Below are positions 1-12,086 of a stretch of DNA of 64,000 bases, in pieces. Made by a program: the position numbers and the translations under genes. Position 1 is the first letter of the stretch; each line of letters starts with the position of its first letter. This DNA is from Flammula alnicola (taxonomy: Eukaryota; Basidiomycota; Agaricomycetes; Agaricales; Strophariaceae): the NCBI GenBank assembly GCA_015499995.1, contig JADNRV010000037.1, positions 1 through 64,000 of the forward strand, given 5' to 3'. A model generated the notes under the pieces. It did not search any database. It saw only the letters and a program-made list of their open reading frames with translations, and was not told the origin of the DNA.

Positions 1-1
1 C

Positions 2-2523
2 ATGACATACCCACCGTCGCCTCCTCTCTCGCGACACTCTAATGACTCTGATGATTCTTTACGCGCACTAGAGGTTTCCCAGGGACCTTCTACAGGTACC
101 CATCGGGCTGGACGACGGTATGGTCTTCGCGTCACCGGTTTTCGATTCGCTTTTAATCTCCTCCCTAGTGGCCGGTCATATTCAATTTCAGGCTTTGATT
201 TCCAACGTGATTTGGTAAGGGATTGAGAAAACTTTTGGAGAACGTCTACGAACGCGTTGTACTTTCCGTCGCAGCTACCTCTCAGCGCCAGTGTGACCGA
301 CCCGGGAAATCTTCACGGAGAAGGAGCTGAGAAGAATATTAGCTTAATAAATGGTAAGTTGCAACTTGGAGTCATCGAGGACCGATCATGATATAGTATC
401 CATATAGGAATTGCTCTTATCGTAGGATTACAGGTGGGTGTTACCTTATTCTAGACGCAGTGGGACTAATAACTCCCAATCAAGATCGGCTCAGGCATCT
501 TGTACGCTACTTTTCAGCAAATTTACTCACATAATTAACAAAGTGCATTTCCTACCAGTTCTTCTCCCGGAGTCGTCGTAGCTAACACGCATAGTGTGGG
601 TGCCAGCCTATTAGTCTGGCTTGCATCTGGCCTGCTGGCATGGACAGGTGCCAGTAGCTTCGCGGAGCTGGGATCTGCGATACCGCAAAATGGAGGGGCT
701 CAGGCTTATCTCTCGTATGCCTACGGACCTTTGGTGTCTTACCTTTTTGCTTGGACTGCAATAATCGCCCTAAAGCCAGGTCTTTGTTCATTCGCTGCTT
801 TTCTGAGATCAAAACTGACATCTTTTAGGCGGAAACGCGGTCATCAGCCTAATTTTTGCGGAATATCTCAACCGCATGTTGTGGCATACTACTCGTGAGG
901 AAGTATCACCCGATGATATCCCTCAGTGGGCCATCAAACTTACTGCAATAGGAGCCGTGGTGATTGTGACGATTCTATGCGTAGCAGCGAAAAAATTGGG
1001 TACTCGGGTCGCAGTGGTTTTCACGACAGTAAAAGTGAGTTACCTTGTATTTCCATTCATGCGTATTCTTATTATGGTTACATCTAGGTCACTTCTCTTG
1101 TACGTCCAGCTATTCGTTAATATTTGCATCAGGCTCTTATACTGTTCAAGATTCTTGTAACTGTCCTAGGCATCGTTCAGCTTGCACGTGGAAAAGCCTC
1201 AGCCTCACTGAGAGAACCTTTGTTTGCTGGTTCAAGTACCAGTCCATCATCTTACTCATTAGCAGTCTATTCTGGCCTTTGGGCATTTGACGGCTGGGAT
1301 CAAGCTAATTTCGTCGGAGGAGAAATTAGTCAACCGGAGAAAAATATACCTCGTGCTATTCATTCCAGTATGATCCTCGTCACAGTTCGTGTATTACGTC
1401 CGAGGAATTTCCTTGCTCTAATTTATTGGATAGCTATTATTTCTTTTAGCCAATGTTTCATATTTCGTTGTCCTGGATAAGGTACGTTGTTATGGTCTTA
1501 TTATTAAAAGGTTGCTGATCAACCTCACAGAATATTGTGGGTTTAAGCAACACCGTTGCGATGGATTTTGGACGAGCCTTGTTTGGTCCAATCGGAGGCA
1601 CTTTGTTTGCCTTTATGGTAGCTTTCTCATGTTTTGGTGCTCTAAACGGTTCATTCTTCCCTGTCCTTAATCAAGTCCGCAGCTGATCGTCCTTTCAGGA
1701 TCTTTTTTTACTTCTTCTCGGCTCGTGTACGCAGCTGGTCGCGAACGTTACCTACCAGCTATCTTCGGGAGGCTTCACTCCACCCGTCAGACACCTTTGA
1801 ATGCGGCTCTTCTGCAATCTGCCATTACGATTGCTTTTATCATGATTGGAAGTGGTTTTAGGTCTTTGATCAACTTCTCAGTCGTAGCATCTTGGGCCTT
1901 CTATTTCCTCACAGTAAATTTCTTCATTCTCACCTTATCCTCAAAATACTAAGCTTTCTCAAGGTATTGGGGCTCGTGATATTGCGAATCAAGGAACCGA
2001 TGCTCGAAAGGTCTGGGGACCTCAGTAACTCTATCAACCTCCCGTTTCCTGACGCTCTTGCTCAGGCCTTATAAGACTTGGATTATCACACCCCTAACGT
2101 TCTGCGGAGTGCGTCCTCAACGTTTCTCCCTTACTTTCGCTATCTAAATCATACATATTTAGGTTGCATTATTCCTTCTTTGCATGCCTATCATCGCCGC
2201 TCCTGCTGAGGCTATTGCCGTTCTAGGTATGAAGGAAGAGTGATTGCCAACCTACAAGAAGCTAACCCGTGTTGTCAGGTTTCGTCCTTGCCGGAATTCC
2301 TGTATATTACATGACTCAATCTACGGAAGACGAGGGACGCTCGCGCGTATCTCGTGAGTACATATAATTTATTTTGTTCTCTTCTCAATCATTTACCATC
2401 ATTTCAGTCTGGTTCACAAGCATTGTCGAAAGGCTGCGGGGCCGTTCGCGAGCTGCTGATGGTTGGGAGGCTGTTGCTACAGATGCTGAAGAAACAGTCG
2501 AGTTGCATCAAGCTCAACGATAA
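2..2523 (+). CDS. LAT-family amino acid permease (APC superfamily)
   Basis: Multi-exon plasma-membrane amino acid transporter, most like fungal L-type/methionine-permease (MUP1-like) proteins. A Ser-rich cytosolic N-terminus (MTYPPSPPLS) leads through an intron after FDFQRDL to the exon LPLSASVTDPGN. TM1 carries the APC signature IVGLQ-IGSGIF followed by SSPGVV, with introns on both sides of IGSGIF. Further conserved blocks are SFAELGSAIPQNGGAQAYL, the GWDQANFVGGEIS helix near 1300, NTVAMDFGRALFGPIGG near 1560, and the last helices ending in GFVLAGIPVYYMTQ. The stop is TAA at 2521-2523. About ten short introns can be placed by keeping the conserved frame. The ATG at position 2 is the only one visible; because it touches the window edge, an upstream start cannot be excluded. 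Substrate specificity cannot be read from the sequence. Confidence 0.88.
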
Positions 2524-3033
2524 AACCGACATAACCTCGTATGCGCTTACTGATATCATAGGCTTTCTTGCACACGTAATCCCTCCATGTTTTGGGAAGC
2601 ACTGGAACTTGATTAGACTCGCACATAATTTATGCATTTCAAGGGGTTTTTTTTGACAACACACTCATATTAAATATGTCTGTTCCGTGAGGCTGTCACT
2701 TTCTCAGATCTCTCATCGCCCTGTAGTAAAATCCTTGCTCATAGTACGATCTGTCATCTCCGAAGGAAATCACGCAGTATGTAATCTGTTTATATTTGAC
2801 ATGCACAGGCGTGCACTGTGTGCACATTCTTGATAAGATCGAAGGCACTGCCACTTTTGGACATGTTTCCAAGGTGAAATTGCGAGGAATTGCGTTATAA
2901 AGCAAGCTCGGAGGTCATGGCAGACTGTTCACCGTTCGACTTCCATCTACAGCTAATGTGAGTGTCTTCTTACAACAGCGTTTGTGTTGGTGTACTAACG
3001 GCACATCATTGTCTTCGCCAGCGTCAAGCCACA
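2524..3033. other. Intergenic: permease 3' end and ATX1 upstream region
   Basis: No convincing coding signal. A TATA-like TATAAAG lies at 2896-2902, about 135 bp upstream of the ATX1 ATG. Two GTGCAC palindromes sit 3 bp apart (2811-2816 and 2820-2825); whether they bind anything is unknown. Confidence 0.4.
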
Positions 3034-3472
3034 ATGGTGGGATGCGTCCTTGTCTAATCTCGATCACAAATCGCTGACTTTCTGGAAACTGGACAGAGCG
3101 AACACACATACAAGTTTGATGTCAAGGTTAGACTACACGATTATTGTCATCGAATACATCTAACATATTCCGTTGTAGATGACATGTTCTGGCTGCTCCG
3201 GTGCCGTCACTCGCGTCTTGGAGAAGGCCAAAGCCGATGGTGGGCGTGTGCCAGTTATGCGAATCATCCTCTAATCATCCATCCCAGGCGTAACCTCGTA
3301 CGATGTGAACCTCGAGACTCAAGAGGTGCTCGTTAAAGGCACTCTCCCTTACGACGATGTTCTCGCTAGGATCAAGAAGACGGGGAAAGAGGTACGCTTC
3401 AGCCGGATGTACTCGATTTCGAATCGCACTTACACAATGCAATAGGTTAGGTCCGGAACCACTCTAGTTTAA
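3034..3472 (+). CDS. ATX1: Copper metallochaperone ATX1
   Basis: Small cytosolic Cu(I) chaperone that hands copper to the Ccc2-type P-ATPase of the Golgi. The metal site MTCSGCSGAV (MxCxxC) opens the third exon, and the C-terminus reads KKTGKEVRSGTTLV. That is the complete HMA fold, about 70 residues, the usual family length. Proposed exons: ATG alone (3034-3036), 3097-3126 (SEHTYKFDVK), 3179-3239, 3288-3391 and 3446-3472. The single-codon first exon is inferred because the SEHTYK frame has an in-frame stop upstream and no ATG, while ATG followed by a 60-nt GT-AG interval fits exactly and sits in a good CACAATGG context. The metal-binding core is certain; the exact start is an inference. Confidence 0.88.
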
Positions 3473-3903
3473 GAGGGATATACCTCCTAAATATTGATAT
3501 CTGTATTGGACTGCGAATCGACTTTGTACTCTGCACGACGACTGCTCTTGAGTCTTAACTACTCAGCCACGCTAATCTTTAAATGTTCTGCCAGTGGGAT
3601 GTGCCGTCAACTTGAGTATGAAGACTCACGACTGCCAGAAGCTCGAGCTGCTGCGAGTGAGATTCATAATGCCCGACCCCGAGGATACTTACTAACAGCA
3701 TCATCCTGAATCACTGATAACTTATTAAGAGACGACTTATCAGAGCTTATCAGTCTATTTCAAGTTGTGCAATGACTTGACTTGTTGGGTAGCTCTCGAT
3801 TAGGAAGGAGATCCAACAGTAACTAGTAACGATCAATATGAATCAAAGCTCAGACAAGCATCCGAGTTGAGTGGGCACTGCGCTCCTCTTCGTCCTTCGC
3901 CGC
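3473..3903. other. Intergenic: ATX1 3' region and FHIP promoter
   Basis: I see no gene here. A short plus-strand ORF at 3494-3709 lacks any recognisable motif and is probably chance. Confidence 0.4.
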
Positions 3904-6900
3904 ATGGACTATTTCTCCAAATTCCTTAGGACAACCACTCAGCCACCTCCCAAAACCCAGGTTGATCATGCCCAAGAATTTCACAAGTCATGGAACTCTG
4001 TCAAGGTAAGTATGCCGACGACACACCTCTGTGCAATATGCATATCAACTGCCGATTGTAAACGAGTCGCTGACTTACAGCTCCTCACCCCATTCCGTAG
4101 GAAACCTTGATCATGCCTGATGAAAGGCAATTAACGAAAGGCATTGGCTCAACCGAGGTCCCAGCTCTCCTACGTTCCATGGTGGATTCTTTGGTTTGGG
4201 AGTCAACAAGAATAGAGGAGGGGTATGTTCTTAAACCTTGCCTAGCTTTGAATAACATGTTTGACTAAATTAAATTGGTGGTAGAGGCACTGGTGCTTGC
4301 CTGGAATATTTGTTGAAGAACGGTGGGTCGCAGGGCCCTTTGTTTTATATGCCTGGCATTCTGAATACTTGATGTCTTTATAGATGTCCTTGGAACTTTG
4401 GTCCGTCTGAGTGAGAATGATCGTCCTCCTGGTATCCAAGCGGAAGTGCTACGTGCAGTTTCGAATATGGTGGTGCTCCTGGACGAACAATTTCTCGTGC
4501 ACTCTGCCGTGCACAAAGCTGTCCTCCGCCTCCTCCGCAACTGTGTCGGAGACGACTTGCAGGAACAACTTGATGGTCGGGGTAAACCAATGGGTGCAGC
4601 ACGCGATGTCGTGCGTGCCCAACCGTCGGAGCACGAGGAAGATCGTATGTGGACATGGTTACTATAACCTGCTTTTTTTCTTGTCTTTGACATGCTCTAT
4701 CCTTGTTTGCAGTGGTCAACTTGCTGTGCATCTTGTGTAGTCGTATTCGAACATATCGTGAACTTCTTATGATTTTTTTCCATGACAAGCATTGGTATAG
4801 GTCAGAGCCGCTGTTCTCAGTGGAAGAGGACGACGAAGAGGAAGAGGAGGAAGAGGAGGAGGAAGAGGAGGAAGAGGAGGAAGAGGAGGAAGAGGAAGAC
4901 CCGGATTCGACTCTGAAGGCTATCAAGATTCATCCGCCTGGTGAGCAAAGCACCGAACCGTCATCACCAACACCCTCACACAAGACCATCACCTCGAGCC
5001 AAACCCAATTACCAGCAGACAAGAAACCTGAATACGAATTCCTTCTCTTTAACTATCTCCTTCGCTTTGTCCACAGAGAGGGCCATATCGGCGAATTCGC
5101 CCGCGCTGGATTACTATTTCTCATGGACGTTGCGATGTCTCCTGGAGAGTCCGATAATGGAGCCGGAACAGAGAAAAATTCACCCGTAGCAGACCCAGTC
5201 AATGACGCGGCGCTGGCTTTGGCAGAATATATCCTCGATGGTGATTTCTCGGAGGTGTTGGGTGCTGGTCTGAGTGCTGTTTATTCCCTCTTACCCTCGA
5301 AATTGGGATTCTTCCGTCAAGCATCGTCATCCGGTCCTGACAACGCGATGACGATTGGCGGGCCTAGCCTGGCAGATGATGAAGAGAGGGAAAAGATTTT
5401 GTCCCTGCGCGAGAAAAACCGGGCGATGGGCGTGGAAGACGCCAGAAGCCCAGAATTCCAAGCAAAGATGGACCACTTCCTCACACTTCTAATGTTCTTG
5501 CAGGACGTGCTGCGCCGAAACGTATCGCACGATAACGTAGATGCTTCTGCGCTGGTAGGCACAGCTATTGTGCAGTCGATTCTAGACGCTGTACGACGGA
5601 TATTCCTGGAGAACGTCCTGTACCCGTCCATCTTAGAATGCTCGGATGCGGATGGCAGCGCGGTCGCGGTCATGTCGTACATCGAGATCATGGTCAGGAC
5701 ACTACGTGAAGGCCCTCTTGCCAATCTCCTGGTCAACTTCCTGGTCAGTGAAGATAATGACGACCCTCGGTTCAGGCAACGCACACAGGCCATGGTGACT
5801 CTTGGCAGTCACGACCCCCCACCCAGCGCATCTGATGAAAAACGGAGAAAAAGTCGGAGAAGGCAGAGTAGCGCTATGACACTTCTGGAGATGGAAGCCC
5901 CAGAATCAAGAAAACCGTCAGACTACTTTACTTCAATGGGTCGGTTTACACTGAAGGATCTTTTGCTCTCCAACCTGAGGTCGAAGTCTCAACCAACTGC
6001 AACTTCCGCCCTGCAGCTATTCCAGACAATGCTCACGTATCACCCTCAGCTGACTACGGAGCGAATTCTCATCGTCATACCAGATTCGTTGGCAACTGCG
6101 TTTCCGCACCCTGCGATCCTCGAACGTCCGGGTCAGCTGCCTACATCCGTGGCGATATCAGACGAAGACGACGAGGAAACGTTCCGCTATCCTGGCGCAG
6201 ACGGTTCAACAGAAGAAGAGAATGATTTCTCTTACCCGGAACAATCACTATTTTCACAACCTCACACTACCTATTCGACGCATGAGCGCGAAATGGGTCT
6301 CTACCTCGCCCTGGTCTCACGGGTGGACCCTTCGCATAGCGGCAACGGCGACAATTTTAGCACAGGCTATGATCACTATTTGCATGACGCCCTTGTGACG
6401 ATCCAACGCCAGCCTGTATACTGGAATGCTCTTGAGGAGCCAGAAGATACGACGTCGAGATTCAAGCACCGTTTGAACGTCAATGATCCCATTCTTTCCC
6501 TTGTCCTCGAATCTCTAACGACTTTCTTCTCCAATACGCCTGACTTCAACATTGGCTTGACGGGCGTGCTGGCTACGTTGGCAACGCATCCCGATCGGTC
6601 AATGGCTGGCTGGATAACGTTTGCTATCAATGAAGATGATCCTTTGGGGGCGCCCACAACCCGTTATAGTAATAACACGCCTGATGCCGACGGGGATGAC
6701 CGTTCTATTGATTTTGGCATCGAGGAGAAGTTAGCAAACGACTCGAGCTTCCTTCCAGCTGCCAGTCTGGACGAAAACTCTCGGCCAGTAGTGTACAGCA
6801 TCTTCCAGGGTCTCGTCAACCAACTTGAACGATATCGCCAGTCCGTACAAAACTTTGACAAATTCCTTCTTGAACGAAGGCAAGGCTTGTTGTTCTCCGA

Positions 6901-7462
6901 GAACCTCACCGACGCCCTTAGCTTGGTTCTGGACCTTACTGACGATCCCAGGCCAGTGAAACCGGCTCAAGAACCCGTTCAAGCACCCAAACCGAAGCCT
7001 AAACCATCTGTCTCTTCATCGTTTGTCCCCTCCTTCTTAACCCCGAAGAAAAGCAAATCAGCCAAACCGACCCCACCGCCACCACCTGAACCAACAACCC
7101 CTTCTCGTAAAGACGTCCCTAAGAACGTTTCAGCGAGTCCATTCGGAAGTCACTATAAGCATACAGGATCCGTCAAAGTCGAGCCCTTCATTGCGCCCGT
7201 ACCACCCTCAGGTTCCTGGACCCCGTCAAAGTCGAAGAAATGGAACGTGCCTGAGGATGATGTTTTCGGTTCAGCATGGGGTGACAAGCCTGATAACCCG
7301 TATGCTGATAATCGTGAAGAGGGCGATTCGGAGAAACTTGCTCCTGTGACATTGTCCCAACTACTTGACAATGTCGTGATTCTGGAGGAAAGTATCAAGG
7401 AGCTCGTAGCCATCATTCATGCAAGGCGTAGCCTAGGAATAGATTCCTTGCGTTACCTGTGA
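3904..7462 (+). CDS. FHIP/RAI16-like protein (FTS-Hook interacting adaptor)
   Basis: Large protein of the RAI16-like family. In animals and Aspergillus such FHIP proteins join Hook and FTS to link early endosomes to dynein. The start MDYFSKFLRTTTQ is followed by short exons carrying the diagnostic N-terminal block ACLEYLLKNDVLGTL, then LSENDRPPGIQAEVLRAVSN and LLDEQFLVHSAVH. The large last exon (from about 4712) encodes the helical repeat region. It contains a run of 21 glutamates (4835-4897) in a disordered loop, and later Pro/Lys-rich and Ser/Thr-rich linkers. The last residues are IDSLRYL and the stop is at 7460-7462. Four introns interrupt the first 800 bp. Family assignment is firm from the N-terminal block; membership of a Hook complex is inferred from the family. 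Confidence 0.85.
4835..4897 (+). repeat. Glutamate-coding GAG/GAA microsatellite
   Basis: Imperfect GAGGAAGAG repeats encode 21 consecutive Glu residues inside the FHIP-like gene, just after SVEEDD. The antisense strand gives a spurious Ser-rich ORF here. Such tracts are prone to length change between strains. Confidence 0.9.
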
Positions 7463-7654
7463 TACCCACAATGCAACATATTAAGTTAAAAATTTCATGA
7501 CCATGATTTTCGTTTGTGTACATCATGGTTATATTATAAATAAGAACAAGTTTATAAATGAGAGTTCAAGCTTCAAGTAGGAAATGGAGCTGTTAATGAT
7601 AATGGTAGAGGTAGACTCGACTGAGATTTTGCCAAGAAAACAATCTCGAGGTAG

Positions 7655-8799
7655 TTACTTCGCCTTGCGCCCCTTCCCTTTCTTCTTCGTGGGCGAAGAT
7701 ACAGCTGAAGGCTTAGCTTTATCTCCAAATAGTTTTTCTTGTAATTTGGCGAACTCGGCATCGTCTATCTCTGGCGGAGGAGGGATATCTGTGCGTGATT
7801 TCTTCTTTGGAACTTCCTCTTCTTCGACCGTGTCGTGGTTCCGCTTCTTTCCCTTCGACCGTGAATTTGTCTTGGGCGATGGTTCGGAATATTTGGCGGC
7901 AAGGCTGTCGAAGAACCCATCCATATTCTTCTGCTTTTTCTTCAGAATGAGGGCTTGGAGAGCCGAATGGTCCTCGTCTGCCTCTTCAGCCTCCTTGGCC
8001 TTGGCCTTCCCTTTCCCTTTCTTGCGCTCCGTGGGCTTTCCATTGCCGTAAAATTCATCCCAGACACCGAGTTCCTTGGCCATTGCTTCAGCTTCTTCGG
8101 CCTCTTTCTCTGACTCCTTCTTGCGGACAAGTTTTGCCTTTTCGTCTTTAGAGCTCGACAGCCAGGTAGAGGTTGCTGCCAGCTCTCCTTTTCTGATCAA
8201 ATCAGTTATGGCAATGATGAACCGAGCTTCGTCCTCGTGAGTCGAGTGGGGGATGTACGTCATGAGTTCGCCCAAAGAGCCATCAGTTGTCTGGTAAGCG
8301 CTCTTCAGATCTTCGACTTCCTCTGCAGAACCTACACAGCTGCGTCAGTAGGGTACGATCCACAAGACCACGGTTACACACCTTGATACTCTTTCTTCAT
8401 TTCATCCAACTTGCCACGCGTAACACGGTCGAAGAGTTCTTCGAAATACGCCTCCCAGCCATCTTCGCCTGCACCAAGCTCGAATCCTTCATCCGTCTTG
8501 CCAGTTGAGTCATAACGGGCTTTCCGCTTTGCATCGCTCAAGACCGCATATGCGAATCCGATCTGTTGAAACCGGGTTGACGCGTCTTTCTTTGCTAGTT
8601 CGGTGGCCGTCGCGTGCTTGTCTGGATGGTACACGAGGGCAAGACGACGGTAAGCTTTCTTGAGGATATCCACGGTAGCGCTTCTTTCTAGAGAAAGGAC
8701 AGCATAGAGATCGACATCTTCCTCGCCGGGGAAGAATTGGGTTATGGGATCGTTATCGTCCATTGGAAGTTCGTGTGGAAGGAACGAAGTGTTGTGCAT
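7655..8799 (-). CDS. DNAJC9-like J-domain protein
   Basis: Hsp40-type co-chaperone resembling DNAJC9, which in animals is a nuclear histone/HSP70 co-chaperone. The J domain (roughly residues 25-95) starts with DLYAVLSLERSATVDILKKA and includes the HPD motif in YHPDKH, needed to stimulate Hsp70 ATPase. A DNAJC9-type central region follows (ELMTYIPHSTHEDEARF). The tail is Lys-rich with nuclear-localisation-like runs such as KKKGKGRKAK at the extreme C-terminus. One intron near 8333-8383 separates the exons. Two ATGs are possible, 8799 (MHNTSFL) and 8763 (MDDNDPI); the second begins where conservation starts. Nuclear location is inferred from the basic tail. Confidence 0.85.
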
Positions 8800-8964
8800 T
8801 GGTTAGGCGAACTCGTTAATTAAACAAGGACACGTGACTAAAGCGACGCGTTGTAACCCTTGTCTCCGGGGGCCTATTCTTCGTCCTGAAGGATCGGAAA
8901 GGTTGCTCGAAAGTGTATAATCCAAAGTGCGCATTATATTATTTTGCTATGCATTATTCGTGAC

Positions 8965-9537
8965 TCATGGCCAACTTCGAGAGGTTATGCAAGCATTGAA
9001 CACTTCCTCAACCTCATTACCGATTTTATTCAGTCCCCCCGTCCACATACCGAACCAAATGGATGCCAGAGCAACCCCATATGACGCGCCTGCAAACACC
9101 TGAGGCCACGTATGATGGCCAAGCCACACCCTTGACATCATTACAGCAACAGCCCAAGGCAGAGCGAAAAATGGTGGAAAGACACGCCATGCGGGACCTG
9201 GCCGGAGGGATGGGTGAATCGGAAGATAGATGCATGCGAGCAGGACCGACACCGCAAAGAAGCTTATTGTCGCAGAATGTGTGCTCGGCATACTGGGGGA
9301 CAAAAAGACATGCGATTTAGTGTCGTCCGACCTCTCAGAGTTTGCCGCGTACCCATAGCTAACTTTTATCTTCCGCCCCGGAATGTGTGGTGGTCGAGGC
9401 TGGCGGACGAATCTCTTCACGATCTTGACAGAAAGACTGCATACTGTCGCGCCAGCTGTGAAATAGAATACGCCCGCTGATTTTGTGTATAAAATAAAGG
9501 CGGCAGCCAGTGCAGTGACAGTTATATTCGTCTTCAT
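8965..9537 (-). CDS. PAP2-superfamily phosphatase, dolichyl-diphosphatase-like
   Basis: Integral membrane PAP2 phosphatase. The three catalytic motifs are visible: KRFVRQPRP (KX6RP), SYG-MPSTHSA (PSxH, restored by removing a 60-nt intron at 9293-9352), and SRVWLGHHTWPQV. The HTWPQV form of motif 3, with Gln where soluble PAP2 enzymes have Asp, is what dolichyl pyrophosphate phosphatases (CAX4/DOLPP1) show. That points to recycling of dolichyl-PP at the ER. The reading frame is open from the ATG at 9537 (MKTNITVTAL). A further 5' exon up to about 9750 is likely, ending at a GTATGT or GTCAGT donor, but I could not fix an in-frame ATG for it, so the N-terminus is uncertain. Confidence 0.75.
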   Translation of the reverse strand: MKTNITVTALAAAFILYTKSAGVFYFTAGATVCSLSVKIVKRFVRQPRPPHIPGRKIKVSYGYAANSERSDDTKSHVFLSPSMPSTHSATISFFAVSVLLACIYLPIHPSLRPGPAWRVFPPFFALPWAVAVMMSRVWLGHHTWPQVFAGASYGVALASIWFGMWTGGLNKIGNEVEEVFNACITSRSWP

Positions 9538-10096
9538 ACAACCCGAATCAGCGTCAAGACTTCCGAGTCGGTGAATCTATGTCACTGACCTTGTCAAGAA
9601 AAGCAAGCCATAAACGTGAAGCACGGGGACCCAATCCAGACATACCTCCAGATCCGCGTCGTTCAAGACTATGTCGTGATGATGGAATGAGCAAGCGTTC
9701 GATGCAGTGATCAAGTTCCCATGATGTTCACCAACATTCTTCGAGTGAAATGCACGGATAATCTTCGTCGGCGTGCTATAATCGCGGCTCTGCGGCTGCA
9801 AAATGCCAAATCATAAAAAATACGTCAAATTGCTTGATTTAAATTGGTACGACTATGGAAAGTTACTGATACTAAGTACGCGAAGTATGTATGATATGCT
9901 ATAGAGAACGATCTTGATAAAAAGCGAGAGCAGAAAATGACAAACGCAATTTATATCGATAAAAAGAAAGGAAAGCAGACAAGGATGGAAGGCGTTGAGG
10001 ACGACCTTCCAGGAATTCTATCTTCTTAACAACATGCTTAGTACCCCTAGAACCCAGAAAAAATAACGTTTGTATTGAAAGCTGTCGGATGTGCGA
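9538..10096. other. Intergenic / uncertain 5' exon of the PAP2 gene
   Basis: 9577-9760 holds an open minus-strand stretch without an ATG that may be the missing first exon of the PAP2 gene. The rest is AT-rich and I see no gene in it. Confidence 0.35.
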
Positions 10097-11059
10097 TCAA
10101 CTCGAACCGGAGACACCTGGGCCGGCTATAGCGATTGAACCCATCGCCACGAACGCCAGATAAATCTGCTCGAGGTTGTTGATAGGAGGTGGTGCAGCAG
10201 CTACGCTCGATGCAGCAGGCGCAGCAGATCCGGAACTCGAAGCTGAGCGCAGTGCATCCTGAGATGCTGCAGACGCAGAAGAAGAGGCCGAGGAAGCAGG
10301 AGCAGTGGTCGTATGCGTGGTGGTGGGAGGGGTAAAGGTGGGGGTATTATGCACCGTTGTTTTAGGAGGCGGGGGTGGAGGTGGAGGAGTGTGGGTTGGA
10401 GGAGGAGGTGGTGGGGGTGGGGGTGGCGCAGCTGAACCTCCAAAGTTCCATGAGCCCGTCAGGACACCTGCGGATTCCGAAGCAAAGGAATCAAAGAGAC
10501 CACGGGAAAAATCCAGACCAGCAAAGGGACAACCGGGGCACTATAAGATTCCCAATATCAGAGGAATGGTTATGACCTGCTAATGATGACAATAACAAAC
10601 CTCATCGACAATTTGGGCTGAATGGGTTTTACTTCCAACTGTGATGGAGATGGTCTCGAAACAATGAGCACCGCCAGCATATTGCTACATCTTTTCCATT
10701 AGTCTCCTTCTAAATTAACGAAAAAAAGGCGACGTACAGCAGAATTCAAGGCGACAATCTGCATCAAGGGTATTAGAAACAAGAAGAGACGTGTAGAGAT
10801 ATGAGAAACTCACGAAGTCACTGGCAGAGTTGGTCTGGCCACAAGCGCCGAGCCCAGCGTCGTAGAACGTAAATCTCGCCCCATCGAAACGTTTCTCTAA
10901 TGCCCTTGTAGTAACATTCTGCTCGACATGCACGGGATCTGCAAGTCCGCGAGCAGGGTGCCGCCTTCTCCACGGAGGGTTGTGGGGCACGTCAGAAGCG
11001 ATCGTGAGATCGACTAGAAGCGCGAAAACGACAAAGACGGTGGATGAAACAAGGCGCAT
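10097..11059 (-). CDS. Secreted RlpA-like double-psi beta-barrel protein
   Basis: Secreted protein of the expansin/barwin/RlpA-like type common in basidiomycetes. It begins with a signal peptide (MRLVSSTVFVVFALLVDLTIAS). The barrel then reads FDGARFTFYDAGLGACGQTN, with an exon IVALNS, a block YAGGAHCFETISITVGSKTH and QIVDECPGCPFAGLDFSRGL; the paired Cys residues and the Asp in VDECPGC are the DPBB hallmarks. C-terminal to the barrel are a long poly-Pro stretch and a Ser/Ala/Thr-rich linker, then a weakly hydrophobic end (YLAFVAMGSIAIAGPGVS) that could be a GPI-attachment signal. At least three introns. A TATA-like element lies about 35-45 bp upstream of the ATG. No enzymatic activity is established for this family; cell-wall binding or loosening is an inference. 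Confidence 0.82.
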
Positions 11060-12086
11060 AGTGGACTTTTCAGCGATTGGGAATATTCCTTTAAATATAG
11101 ATTCGCTGGGGATGTCCTTGGTAGGAAGAGAGTGGATATAGAGAACGAGGTTGGGGAATTATCTTCCCAAAAGGCAGAACGGACGAAATATTAAAGAGCG
11201 ACTGGAAGCGAGATGAGAAATTTTTTGGGGAGAACAGGTGGGATGGGCGTGGAGATAAACGAGGCGGCAGGGAGGACTTGACTTGTATTTAATCGTACAT
11301 TATGTAAAAATAGCTCGCTTAGTACCGCCAAGCCATTCCCCTGCCTGTCATGCCATAAGTAATGGGCAACAACCATTGTTCATCTACAGTTACTTATTAT
11401 TTGAATGGACCTTGGAGAGGATGCGGAAGGAGAAAGAATTGAGCCAACATTTTTCATGTTTTTCTCTATGTCAAAGTGATTGAAATATTGCTAATTATAA
11501 AATATCTGCTGGTACTTTGTCCATCAGTACCGCCCACATTTGACTTGTGTTCGACGTGAGATAGAATTGATTTCAGCAATCCATAGCAGGACCATTCCAT
11601 GCTATTATCGTTGTGACTATAGTGTCAATGCTGGTTATTTTTGTTCTTCAAGGTATATGTCGTCACCGCGGGCTGGGACCCAGGCAAACCGTCAGGAATG
11701 GCGGCTGGGTAATCCAATGGAAAGGAGGAGTGATGGCCCATAACATTGGTCCTCTGATTGGAGAAACTCATATCCAAGCATCAAATCATGAGTTGTTGGC
11801 ACAGAAGGAGCGCTCGAAGTATAGATGGACGCAGCAGATATACTAGGAGTAGGCGGTCGGTGTCAAGGAATAGACTCAACAATCAAGTTCACGCTGTCGT
11901 AGGAGCCAGTGGTGCCATGGCGAGACCGGATCTGTTTCTGTTTGGCGTAGTTGGTCGCACGATGAAGCAGCGACAGAGGGCAATGATCGAAGACACAACG
12001 AATGTCGCACAGACCAACAAGCAGAGCTGTTCGTTCATCTGCATGTAAGCCGTTACTCTTACGGAAAAAAAAGAAGGTACATGCCA
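11060..12086. other. Intergenic: DPBB gene promoter and cyclin L 3' region
   Basis: About 1 kb without a supported gene. Several short overlapping plus-strand ORFs (11540-12048) have no recognisable motif, no consistent splice pattern and unbiased composition; I treat them as chance. Confidence 0.4.

Noticed and set aside
4265..4926. Minus-strand Ser/Arg-rich ORFs
   Set aside because: They are antisense shadows of the FHIP-like exons; the poly-Ser run is the reverse reading of the Glu microsatellite.
11540..12048. Several overlapping plus-strand ORFs of 60-100 codons
   Set aside because: No recognisable motif, no splice logic, and they overlap each other in different frames in an intergenic region.
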